NCBI GenBank assembly: GCA_021927905.1
Contig: BLLK01000069.1
Coordinates: forward strand, 1,302,001-1,366,000
Reading direction: 5' to 3'
From: Chaetoceros tenuissimus
Taxonomy: Eukaryota; Bacillariophyta; Thalassiosirophyceae; Chaetocerotales; Chaetocerotaceae
Length of the DNA: 64,000 nt
Of this stretch, positions 9,901-18,272 are shown piece by piece (position 1 is the stretch's first letter; each line of letters begins with the position of its first letter). Under the pieces are notes generated by a model. That model was not told where the DNA came from. It did no database searches and saw only the letters and a list, made by a program, of their open reading frames with translations. Both the position numbers and the translations under genes were made by a program.

Positions 9901-11517
9901 ATGACGAATGATACTAGCTCGATCTTCTTCCAGCTCAAAAAACTCTGAAAGCAAATCCAAAATTTTGAGAGGAGATCTTGGTATTTCGTAAAAGTTGAGA
10001 GTAATCTGCCTTTCACTGTCACTTGAACCTTGCACGTAATGAGAAGAGCTCCTCAAAGTACGCTTTGAAACCAAACTTAACTTTCCATGAACATCTCTAT
10101 CACCACAGTCTTCACAATCATGTTCTAATGTCATGTGCCCTGTTCTTTCATTGTGTACAAGTGTATCCATGTGGTCATCATGGCGAATCTTGAATACTTT
10201 CTTTTGACTTTTAGAGTAGTTGTTTCCACCTACACTCTGTTCAAGTTTTTCTCTATATTCCTTTGAGTTGCAATCACTAGGAAGCCCTTCAGATAGTGGG
10301 ATAGAGTTTGTGGCACTGAGTAATTGTTCCTCTTCATCCACTGGAAAGAAAACTATACCAGCAAGTCTTTCCATTTCTGGCATACTTTTTCCATCTGCGT
10401 CATCGGTACATGTTTTATTATGATATCTATGCGCATGAAGATGAGGCACATCAATACCACAGAAACAACTCTCCTCTGGCTCACCATGTCTTCCATTCTC
10501 GTCAAAACATGGAGTTAAAAAAGAATCAACATCATGTCCATGAGAAGAGAAGCAAAATTTTGAGTTTGCAGCATCACTCTTGCTGATGGATGCAGACGAA
10601 AATGTTTTCAATACTCCATCAATATCATATACATCAACTTTACCATCATCGCGCAGAATAGCGATACAATTCGGACTTTCATGGTTCTTTACATCGTGAC
10701 TTATATTTGAACTATGCTCAGATGACGCGAATATCATTTTCGCATCTTCATAGCTGTGAGTTTTTCCAGAAGAGCACTTCTTTGATGAGCAGCAGCTATC
10801 TTTCTTTTCTTCTGTATGTTCTTTGTGCGAATCGGAATGACCGTCATGACTGTGATTCTCATTCTCAGTTTTCCCAGAAGAGCATTTCTTTGATGAGCAG
10901 CAGCTATCCTTCTTTTCTTCTGTATGCTCTTTGTGCGAATGGGAATGACCGTCATGACTGTGATTCTCATTCTCAGTTTTCCCAGAAGAGCATTTCTTTG
11001 ATGAGCAGCAGCTATCTTTCTTTTCTTCTGTATGCTCTTTGTGCGAATGGGAATGACCGTCATGACTGTGATTCTCATTCTCAGCTACTTTTCCAGAAGA
11101 GCATTTCTTTGACGAGCAGCAGCTATCCTTCTTTTCTTCTGTATGCTCTTTGTGCGAACGGGAATGATCATGCGAATGACTAGAAGAACAGCTTTTCTTC
11201 TCATCATTTCCCTCTTGACTCGAACAAATCTTATTCTTACTGCTGCAACATGTTTCATTTTCTTCCTTATGATGATGGTTAAATGGTACGCTTTTCTTTG
11301 TAGGTGTGTGCGTATAATGCTTTTGCAAACTAGCCTCCCTTCTCTGTCTTACCAGATCTGTCAAAGATGGGGACTCTACACCATTTTGACTATTCAATAA
11401 GCTTTCTCGTTCTTTCTTATTTGGTGTCGCTACTGTATTCTCTTCTGATTTTTCTAGTAGAAATATGCTCTCTGATTTGGAGCATGTTCCACCTGAACAA
11501 CAGGGTTCTTTTTTCAT
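6913..11517 (-). CDS. P1B-type Zn/Cd-transporting ATPase, tandem copy 2 (complete)
   Basis: A single-exon gene of 1534 residues for a heavy-metal P-type ATPase, most like the Zn/Cd (P1B-2, plant HMA2/HMA4) branch. The N-terminus is unusually long. A His/Cys-rich region (about residues 70-260) holds four 36-38 residue repeats with CCSSKKCSSGK and HSHDGHSHSHKEH. Two ferredoxin-like metal-binding domains follow near residues 600 and 690, with AICCASE and GICCSAE (the CCxxE signature of Zn/Cd pumps). A third similar fold near 770 has lost its cysteines. The core shows TGES, CPC near residue 1131 (IACPCALIIS), DKTGT near 1174, the HP motif (SHPLAAAM), GDGVND near 1397 and a DVGAM motif in the last membrane segment. 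The expected role is ATP-driven export or sequestration of Zn2+/Cd2+; Co2+ or Pb2+ are possible. The ATG at 11517 is chosen because the upstream extension has only a TTG. Confidence 0.95.
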   Translation of the reverse strand: MKKEPCCSGGTCSKSESIFLLEKSEENTVATPNKKERESLLNSQNGVESPSLTDLVRQRREASLQKHYTHTPTKKSVPFNHHHKEENETCCSSKNKICSSQEGNDEKKSCSSSHSHDHSRSHKEHTEEKKDSCCSSKKCSSGKVAENENHSHDGHSHSHKEHTEEKKDSCCSSKKCSSGKTENENHSHDGHSHSHKEHTEEKKDSCCSSKKCSSGKTENENHSHDGHSDSHKEHTEEKKDSCCSSKKCSSGKTHSYEDAKMIFASSEHSSNISHDVKNHESPNCIAILRDDGKVDVYDIDGVLKTFSSASISKSDAANSKFCFSSHGHDVDSFLTPCFDENGRHGEPEESCFCGIDVPHLHAHRYHNKTCTDDADGKSMPEMERLAGIVFFPVDEEEQLLSATNSIPLSEGLPSDCNSKEYREKLEQSVGGNNYSKSQKKVFKIRHDDHMDTLVHNERTGHMTLEHDCEDCGDRDVHGKLSLVSKRTLRSSSHYVQGSSDSERQITLNFYEIPRSPLKILDLLSEFFELEEDRASIIRHAFPCAHHVPLKNTSGQCDVPSCCVPSPKRRSQGHVIQSSCCEHVNEDENIAPPVTEKGEVRSTIHVKAICCASEIPMIKSILDPLEGIENVAVVTTTKLVHVTHSPKKISADEITEALNAQKFGATLKKDGAQKKASIQGSGKSTFFVAGICCSAEIPAINSILEPLKGVEKVTINVPNKTVYVVHEFQSISASGIKEALDSKKFDCTIKNDAGADTKLRGMKSEYVESTIFVASILEAHDGDRVKHTLESNYSRDEIFHVDVHVPSKTIKFDHNPKLLTVKKLLEFLNDTGVNATVITDGFEEGIWSAGADNDIEEHEAKLEWNVMLSGVFWIVSMLHFIDVKGNWGYLKYTALISVALGIPKIAQKAILTMRRKQFDTNCMMLFATIGALALQEFSEAAAVTFLFSISDWLETLSTSRARNALSAIVRLRPERAQVQDSQSGKFKFVPASDVPVGSIVSVRTGDKIPCDGVVVEGSTVVDESSLTGESRPVQKLPGDEVSGGTINAGLAKLLVKTTSTADDSAVSRLIRLVEEAQANRSETEKLIDEFAKRYTPLVVLLSISMCTFPWIVNYEVGKQWTKIGLVTIVIACPCALIISTPVTYVAGLAAAAQRGIVVKGGAHLEALGRVKRIAFDKTGTLTEGNFKLLHLRTWNRLSREESLRYIYAMEEHASHPLAAAMISAAKAENVDIPKDWKVDNHQNLEGEGVKAQINGKEVHVGNLRLFNRLNLTEHVPAEEMSTVQDWLHDGSTVGFMSVEGFGIVCSYCVADSVRSEAKSVINRFTDLGIDVNMLTGDNAKAATSIGLGVGLKHNQIKSNLLPHEKLDLVEEMMKNEKSLVSERRCFKGVRPGLILMVGDGVNDAPALALADVGVAMGAGAALAMETADITLLDSNLEKLLKVVKLGKAVTRTIIENVTFSLVAKAVVMGFTFAGYSSLWAAIGSDVGAMLIVTANGMKLLPSKKSVKAGSGFDSNAVRNGDEESMFPVRLAQEET
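10758..11191 (-). repeat. Coding minisatellite in ATPase copy 2 (His/Cys-rich repeats)
   Basis: The same four-unit array as at 3557-3990. The spacing of Cys pairs (CCSSKKCSS) and His clusters suggests a cytosolic metal-buffering or sensing tail. That role is inferred from composition. Confidence 0.9.
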
Positions 11518-11829
11518 TTTTCTCAATTATCTTTCGTGGTACCTCCTAGTTTTTCCTCAAGAGATTTTTTATAAACAATTACAGTAGGAGCCTATTATTA
11601 GTGATTTTCCCTCTTTCCGTTACCATATAGTAATGCTTCAACAAGAGAGAGACTTTGAATACACTACCAAACCTTTTTGTTGTTGTTTCCTTTAGCTAGT
11701 CTATTGTTTCCAGAAAAATTATTCGATTGAAATACATAGATGGACGATTTTTTGAACTTGAAGCTTGAACTTCACTCATGCAGTACGTAGGAGATCGGAA
11801 CCTATACAATACTACTCTAACAATATAGG
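11518..11829 (-). promoter_or_regulatory. Upstream region of ATPase copy 2
   Basis: Identical duplicate of 4317-4628, between the ATPase start and foldback element B. No coding potential is apparent. Confidence 0.5.
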
Positions 11830-13907
11830 CAGGCAAATTATATGGTGATTTTGACACGTCACGGACACATGTCACCACCCACTCCTCTTCCTCCTCTCTC
11901 ACTTCACTCGTTTTTTTCCAAAATCCATTAGAGTGTCCCTCCTGCTCTTTTTCAAATTATAGCCGTTGATAGATGCAAGGAAAAACGACAATGATGCGAA
12001 GAAAAACAAAAGTCCTCTTCCACACAAAACTGATTCATCTATCTAATCCTACGTTAGGTTTGTGTGTGTATATTTTCTTTTCCTTATCAAGCACTCATTT
12101 CACTTCTAAAGTATTTTTCACAGTTTTCTTTGTAAAAGGATGGGCTGAGATATATGAGTAGGGTATGGCATAGTTTGAACAGCAGTTTCTGGTTCATGTG
12201 TTACTCGTAGTATCTATTTACTAGCCCTTTTTGCAATTAAGAGGAATTGTATCGCAGTTTCTACTTCTTAATAGTATTATAACAAGGATCGACACAAATA
12301 TGGTACCTGTGAGACATATAATTTAATCCTCTTTTGTTCACAAGAATTGGAGCTGTGTCAAGTTGTCTTTACAGTAGTGGTTGCATTCAAGTTGCTATTC
12401 CTTTTCTAGTTTTTGATCTTATTGATCATCAATGGTTATTACATCTACTTCAATGGTGTTGATCATTAATGGTGAAGATATACATGGCATCTGTGGTTGA
12501 CTAAAAGCCCAAGTGGATATAACAACTACGTGAAATGCGTGAGATGATGAAGCTTTTGATTTGTGAGTTGATGAAGAAAGAGACTGATAAACGCATTTGC
12601 CTTTATAAATCAAATATATTTCTTTCTTGTAAAATAGCAATGCTTTTATGCATCTTTTCAAATCCATTTATGATATCAAATTGTAAGATTACATTATAAT
12701 TGTCAAAAGATAATCACTTCCCCTACGTATCCATTCAATTTTGTTATGTTTTGGTAGTCAACGGCAATCGTTTGATTATCATACTCAACCTTATGATTAT
12801 CAAACATTGTGTATTGATAATCAAACTAAAAGCTCTGATTAGCAAGGATTGGGCACTGATTATCGATGAACAATTACTGTTGTCAAAATTGGCTAAATTT
12901 TTAAGAATCAGATGGAAAGGCTTGATATTCGAAATCAGACTTCTGATTATCAAACCAATATATCTCAATATCATCGCTTTGAATCTGATTACCAAACGAA
13001 TATGTTTGAATATTGTTGCTTTGAATCTAATTATCAAGTCACGTTTATCTGACAACACTTTGCAATGTTTTCCCACGTTTTATTACAAAAACCATGATAA
13101 TCAAGTTTAATCTTTCAGCATTCAAGTTTTTTGGTTTAACTATCAATTGATTTTATTCTTTACTTAAAATTGCGATAGTCTGGTTCTCTTAATAATTAAT
13201 GTGGTGGATATCAATGCATAGACTTTCCAGAAGTCCAGTTTCCCCTTTTCTTCCTTCTTGTGGTCTACATATGTTCTTACTTGTTTCAAAATTTCAATTT
13301 GGATTCAATTCCTGGTCTCTACCTCCAAGAGATACATTGCGAGTAGACATTGGCTTGGCTTTCTAATGAACCATTCAACAGAAACACTACAGCGGATATC
13401 TACTTGATCTTGATTCTGTCTATGAGAAACCAAGAGAGCTTCACCATTGTTCCGTTTCGTTGCATGAAGGTCTTGTAACTAACACATGAACCTGAGAGAG
13501 CTTCACCTTTGCAATTCCCTTTCGTTGTGTTGTCACATGAACTGGAAATGGTCATTCAAATTATGCCATACCCTACCCTTCTTTCTTATTCCATCCGGAT
13601 ACTTAAAAAAACTGCAACAAAAGGCAAAAAGCGTGCTTGATATAGAAAAGATAGCAGACAAACTTACCAAAGTAGGAATATAGATAGATGAATCATCAGT
13701 TTTGTGTGGAAGAGGAGCAAGGATGACACATATTCGTTGTTTTGTTTCCTCCAAAAGCACCAACGGCAGAAATTCAAATTTTTGAAAAAGAGCAGGAGGG
13801 ACACTCTAATGGATTTTGGAAAAAAACGAGGGAAGTGAGAGAGGAGGAAGAGGAGTGGGTGGTGACATGTGTCCGTGACGTGTCAAAATCACCATATAAT
13901 TTGCCTG
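11830..13907. mobile_element. Foldback-type non-autonomous element B
   Basis: The second copy of the element at 4629-6792, in the same orientation. It differs from A by roughly one base in ten plus small indels after the first 49 bp. Both terminal inverted repeats are present (outer tips CAGGCAAATT and AATTTGCCTG). The flank after 13907 has no similarity to the flank after 6792. No transposase-like frame and no obvious target-site duplication are seen. Confidence 0.8.
12771..13050. repeat. Array of TGATTATCAAAC-like motifs inside element B
   Basis: Counterpart of 5580-5860, with the same motif order and spacing but many point differences between the copies. Confidence 0.6.
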
Positions 13908-14129
13908 CTGTACTTACATAATATTTTGTAAGTAAGCAGATTTTTTCAATAAAAAGTTGGCTTTCAACTTTCACGACAAATTAAAAGAAAATGTAAACAA
14001 AAAATGATGCATCAAGATAAAATATAGAATAATATTATTTTAATTACAGTGTTCATTTCCGCTGATACATCATCAAGCTATGAACCATGGTATTGTTTGA
14101 TAAGGTAACTCTTTCCAATGATCTGTGGG

Positions 14130-14504
14130 TTAAAACTGCTCATTTGCGCCTACACCAAGAATTGAGTCCAGTCTCTTCAGAGCTGCCTCAAACGCATCAC
14201 ACTTTTCACCACTATCACTTTCAAAGTCAATGATACACTCATCGAGAATCCCAAGGGCAGAGTTTTTACCTTGACCACTGAGCATATTGTCGATCCATTT
14301 ATTAGCAAATGCTTCTGTTTCATCTCCGAAAGCAGACGCAGCAGCTCTTACATCTGCAATTGCTTCCTGCATTTCAGCTGTTTCAGAAGCTACGGCATAT
14401 ATATGCGAATATCTATGAAAAGGACTCTTTGTACTTGGTGCAAACGCATGTGTTGTGAAGAAGAGAGAAGAGAGAGCAACGATGGAAGTGGTAATGTTCT
14501 TCAT
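14130..14504 (-). CDS. Small plastid-targeted protein of unknown function
   Basis: A single-exon gene of 124 residues. It starts with a signal peptide (MKNITTSIVALSSLFFTTHA) followed by FAPSTK, a classic ASAFAP-type diatom plastid-import site. The mature part is helical and acidic: AIADVRAAASAFGDETEA, then an ECIIDFES segment, KCDAFEAALKRLDSILG and the end GVGANEQF. The two Cys and the CDAFEAALKRLD helix faintly recall CP12-like proteins, but CP12's characteristic C-terminal motif is absent, so I do not assign it. The ATG at 14504 is used because the upstream extension begins with GTG. The gene is divergent from PIG-A. Confidence 0.75.
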   Translation of the reverse strand: MKNITTSIVALSSLFFTTHAFAPSTKSPFHRYSHIYAVASETAEMQEAIADVRAAASAFGDETEAFANKWIDNMLSGQGKNSALGILDECIIDFESDSGEKCDAFEAALKRLDSILGVGANEQF

Positions 14505-14955
14505 GGTTCTGTTTGTATCACACGATTGATGAGTGTTCACTTTGATATTGTTTTCAGTAAATCTTTTATGATCGTTCGAAGCTTTGAGCTGAGAAGAATA
14601 CTGAATCGAAGAATAATCGTTTCTTCAAAGGATAAATCATCGAGATGTCACGCCTGGAATTCAAGTCGACATCAGACGACATCCCAATCCCATCTTCATC
14701 TCGAAAATAGTTCGCAAAACCTATTATTATGTCTTTTCCACTGTAAATTCTTATCCAAACATAACACCGAACGCATTGGACATTGGATTTTACATCTATC
14801 TCTATTTTGGATGTGGTATATTTTTATGTTCAGAGTACTCGCCTTTGTGTCATCTTATGTACTACTAGCTAGTCTACTCAAGGTATTTCCACTAACCTTC
14901 CTGATTGTATGAAAAAGAAGCAAAGAATGAGCCTTAAGCAAACATTATATGTAAA
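14505..14955. other. Divergent intergenic region
   Basis: 450 bp between the start codons of the small plastid protein (minus) and PIG-A (plus), presumably carrying both promoters. An open frame on the plus strand crosses it but looks like a chance antisense frame. I see no RNA gene. Confidence 0.5.
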
Positions 14956-16350
14956 ATGAGAATTGCATTGATTTCAGACTTCTTCTATCCTCGTCTTGGA
15001 GGAGTAGAAATGCATCTTTTCTCCTTAGCTCAACGTTTAATTGCGCAGGGTCACAAAGTTATCATCATAACACATGTATATCAGGATCCAGTGTCAAAGT
15101 CGAAAAGAACAGGAGTGAGATACCTGAATGGACCAGGTCCACTGAAATGCTACTATTGTCCAATTGTACCCATGACAGACCAGGACGCTCTACCTACATT
15201 TTCAAGCACTCTCTCAATCATGAGGTGGATATTTATTCGGGAAAGGATAGAGATAGTACACGCACATCAAGCTACAAGTACATTAGCAAATGAATCAATT
15301 GCATATGCTGCTGAATTAGGAATAGCAAGCGTCTATACGGATCATTCTCTTTTTGGTTTTGACGATTTAGCATCGGTGATTTTAAATCGAGTCATGAAAG
15401 CATCTTTATCTACAGTCAATGCTATTATTTGTGTTTCACATACATGTCGAGAAAATCTCATCATGAGAACAAATATGGACCCTACAATTGTTCATGCTAT
15501 ACCTAACGCTATTGATGCAAGTAAATTTACCCCAGATCCTAGCAAACGCTGCAAAGAAAGGATAAAAATAGTCGTTATAAGCAGGCTTGTTTATCGCAAA
15601 GGTATAGATCTGTTGGTTGGAATCATTCCTATGATATGCAGTAAATTCGATAACGTCGATTTTATTATCGGAGGAGATGGTGCCAAGAAGCTTGCGTTGG
15701 AAGAAATGGTGGAAAGAGAAAGATTGCAATCTAGGGTTGAATTTCTTGGATCTGTTCCTCACGCAGAAGTTAGAAATGTATTGGTAAAAGGACATATTTT
15801 CCTTAATTGTTCGCTGACAGAATCGTTTTGTATTGCGATACTGGAAGCTGCATCTTGCGGACTTTTCGTCGTATCAACAGAGGTTGGTGGAGTTCCAGAG
15901 GTTTTACCAGAAGACTTAATCTTTCTGAGTAAGCCAAACATTGATGAACTTTGCAATGTTGTCGAAAAAGCAATCAACGAAAAGATTGATTGCCGCCATG
16001 ACGAGATCAAGTTTCATAGCAGTTACAATCCGATAGAAGCACACGAAAGAATCAATCGACTATATTCTTGGGACAGAGTTGCTTCAAGGACAGTCAAAGT
16101 ATATGAAGCTGTGTTACAAAAGAAAAGACTGACGCTGGAACAACGTCTTGGAAGATATAGATCTGTTGGACCATTTTCAGGATACGTTGTATGCCTAATA
16201 GCGCTGTCTCTGCACTTTTATCTCAAATTTCTTGAGTGGTTACAACCTGCAGACCAAATTGATGTTGTTCCTGATTTAGAACTCTTTCCCAGCAAAAATG
16301 AAAATGATGAGAGTTCCAAGAACAAGAAAAAAGATTCTTTACAAAGTTAA
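14956..16350 (+). CDS. PIGA: PIG-A, catalytic subunit of GPI-GlcNAc transferase
   Basis: An intronless gene of 464 residues. It is a GT4-family glycosyltransferase that moves GlcNAc from UDP-GlcNAc to phosphatidylinositol on the cytosolic face of the ER, the first step of GPI-anchor synthesis. The N-terminus SDFFYPRLGGVEMHLFSLA and the segment with HAHQATSTLANE are typical of PIG-A. GGDGAKKLALEEM and the EX7E-type motif ESFCIAILEAASCG mark the nucleotide-sugar half. A C-terminal membrane segment near residues 410-430 (VCLIALSLHFYLKFLEWL) anchors it, as in yeast and human. Length matches the family. The stop lies only 22 bp from the stop of the convergent gene, so the 3' UTRs must overlap. Confidence 0.95.
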   Translation: MRIALISDFFYPRLGGVEMHLFSLAQRLIAQGHKVIIITHVYQDPVSKSKRTGVRYLNGPGPLKCYYCPIVPMTDQDALPTFSSTLSIMRWIFIRERIEIVHAHQATSTLANESIAYAAELGIASVYTDHSLFGFDDLASVILNRVMKASLSTVNAIICVSHTCRENLIMRTNMDPTIVHAIPNAIDASKFTPDPSKRCKERIKIVVISRLVYRKGIDLLVGIIPMICSKFDNVDFIIGGDGAKKLALEEMVERERLQSRVEFLGSVPHAEVRNVLVKGHIFLNCSLTESFCIAILEAASCGLFVVSTEVGGVPEVLPEDLIFLSKPNIDELCNVVEKAINEKIDCRHDEIKFHSSYNPIEAHERINRLYSWDRVASRTVKVYEAVLQKKRLTLEQRLGRYRSVGPFSGYVVCLIALSLHFYLKFLEWLQPADQIDVVPDLELFPSKNENDESSKNKKKDSLQS

Positions 16351-16372
16351 GAATAATAAATTCAGTCCTTGT

Positions 16373-17905
16373 TTATAATTCATCATGTATTTTAGCATCC
16401 TGCCCTAGCAATTTGAATTGCAATGGCACGCTTGTATTTTTGTCCATGAGATGCCGAAACCTTTCCAATGTATGTTCTACTTTTGCTTCAAATCGAAATA
16501 CCTGGGACTTTGTTTCTTGCAGAATTTCCTTCATGTTTGCTTCGAACTTCTTCCCAATCTTGGACTCTATTTCATGAAGACTCTCCGATACCAATTCCCA
16601 GTTGTGAAACACATCTTTTCGAAGTGATTTCCATTTTGCACGAGCTTGGTCTTCCTTTTCATCAACAAGGGCATCAATTCTATCTTTTTCTCTTCTTAAC
16701 CTTACTTTCACGTCATCCATCATATGCGCTACATGATGAAACGAATCATGAACAGATTGACTCCAATCCTTTTCCATTCTATCTCGCACATCGTCTACCA
16801 TTTCTGTGAACCTCAAAACTTGTTTATCTAAAGAATCGCCCCCTTCGTGGATCAATGCTTCTATAGATCGGCCTACTGTTTCTACAAATGTAGATGATGT
16901 ATGGTGAAATGTATCGATGATGGATCCTTCTCTTGTCATAAAATTCTTCATGGCCACAACTATGGCTTCTCGGACCAGTACATCAATCTTTGTTTGATCG
17001 ACCCCACTTGGTCCAGCATTTTTAGTTAAATCATAAAGTGGCACAAACGTGTCATTTGGGATTTGGAGCATAGTCGTCGTTTCTCCTCCTTCACCTTCTT
17101 CTTCATCATTTTGAATATGGGACAGAACGGTGACATTTGAAACTCTAGTCACCCCTAATCTTGGATATAGTCCTTCTCTATCTGGAGGAGATGGAATCAA
17201 ATCTATGACTTCACTTATTGAAAAGTTACCGATCCGACAAGTAGGCAATGGTATTTTGAATCCTGCTTCTTCTATCATTTCAGTCTGGAATCTGAGATGA
17301 ATACAAACTCCAGATACGTTCATGTCAACAACAGGCTTCACAAAATCATGCCAGTTGAGTACCAAGCTTGATATTTCAGCTGTAGGAACTCTTTTATTTG
17401 TCTCATAGATACTGTCATGAGTTTGATGAAAGTCCACAATTACTGTATCTTTAAACGAGAACATTGAGTAAGGTATTAAATTCCACCAGTAATGATGATA
17501 AGTATCACTTTCTTCATCCATCATTCTGTCAACGATATTACAGCCTCTAGGTGCATATAATTTGACCTCGCGAAATTCAATTTTATCCCAATGAAAGATA
17601 GGGCTCATTCCAACAGATTGAAAATCAAAATGACACCGGAATCGAATATGTGATTCACTGATTCTACACAAATTCGCACTATGAAACCATGAGAATATCT
17701 TGAGCAGTTCCCATAAGAAAGTGAGATAGGAATTATCCAACTGGTCCAAAGTGACTATCGAACCATCACTTTTTGTACAATCTGGAGCTAGAAGCAGAAC
17801 TTTGTCAATAGATGGAAACACATTTGGATTAAATGGTATTGAAAAGATCAATAATGAGACTAGAAAAAATGCACCCGACAAGTATAGTATGAACTTTCTA
17901 TACAT
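16373..17905 (-). CDS. ER-resident protein of unknown function with C-terminal HDEL
   Basis: An intronless gene of 510 residues with no family I recognise. Residues 5-25 form a hydrophobic signal peptide or signal anchor (FILYLSGAFFLVSLLIFSI). The last four residues are HDEL, a canonical ER-retrieval signal, so the bulk should be in the ER lumen. Residues about 60-250 look beta-rich (FRCHFDFQS, VIVDFHQTH, DMNVSGVCIHLRF), reminiscent of repeats in lipid-transfer or AsmA-like proteins, but this is only an impression. Residues about 300-490 are long charged helices, probably coiled coil. The neighbour PIG-A is also an ER protein, but the pairing may be chance. Confidence 0.8.
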   Translation of the reverse strand: MYRKFILYLSGAFFLVSLLIFSIPFNPNVFPSIDKVLLLAPDCTKSDGSIVTLDQLDNSYLTFLWELLKIFSWFHSANLCRISESHIRFRCHFDFQSVGMSPIFHWDKIEFREVKLYAPRGCNIVDRMMDEESDTYHHYWWNLIPYSMFSFKDTVIVDFHQTHDSIYETNKRVPTAEISSLVLNWHDFVKPVVDMNVSGVCIHLRFQTEMIEEAGFKIPLPTCRIGNFSISEVIDLIPSPPDREGLYPRLGVTRVSNVTVLSHIQNDEEEGEGGETTTMLQIPNDTFVPLYDLTKNAGPSGVDQTKIDVLVREAIVVAMKNFMTREGSIIDTFHHTSSTFVETVGRSIEALIHEGGDSLDKQVLRFTEMVDDVRDRMEKDWSQSVHDSFHHVAHMMDDVKVRLRREKDRIDALVDEKEDQARAKWKSLRKDVFHNWELVSESLHEIESKIGKKFEANMKEILQETKSQVFRFEAKVEHTLERFRHLMDKNTSVPLQFKLLGQDAKIHDEL

Positions 17906-18272
17906 TGATTTTCTTGAGCCAGTGCAAAGACTTGCATATATTTTGCAAGTCCATGAAAGTATGGATATGGAATAGTATTTTTTGTATTATTGTAATACTT
18001 ACTCAACTATGTACAAGATACCAAGATGTTGGACGGTGTCAAAAGAAAAAGTAAAAAGGAAAGGAAAGAAGGAACGTGGGAGTTGGCATTTCACATTTGG
18101 AAATATGTTTATGTTCAGAAGCGTTATATAGAAGTTATTGAGAACGATTTGGAATAGCAAACTTACAAATTGTTGCAAAAACCAGTTTCTATGCAAATGT
18201 TGTATTCATTGAAACCGACATTCCATATTCAGGCAGCGGATACCTCAGCAACTTCTAGATAGAGCTTGGCAA
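17906..18272. other. Divergent intergenic region
   Basis: 367 bp between the HDEL-protein start and the two-pore channel start. No gene or RNA is apparent; it probably holds both promoters. Confidence 0.5.

Larger units (their letters stand above)
7202..11878. repeat. Tandem duplication, right copy of the near-identical block
   Basis: This is the right copy of the block at 1-4677. Its left limit here is set only by the window edge; the true duplicated unit should continue through the ATPase 3' end (6913) and the flank at 6793-6912. The sharp loss of identity at 11879, inside the terminal inverted repeat, marks the likely recombination point. Confidence 0.95.

Noticed and set aside
10707-11183. 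158-codon plus-strand frame (also 3506-3982) with four repeats
   Set aside because: It is the antisense shadow of the His/Cys repeat array in the ATPase; the repeats explain its length.
14130-14504. CP12 assignment for the small plastid protein
   Set aside because: Only a Cys plus helix pattern is similar; the conserved C-terminal Cys pair and core motif of CP12 are missing.
14271-14912. 213-codon plus-strand frame before PIG-A
   Set aside because: It overlaps the small plastid protein in antisense, has no recognisable features and a composition typical of chance frames.
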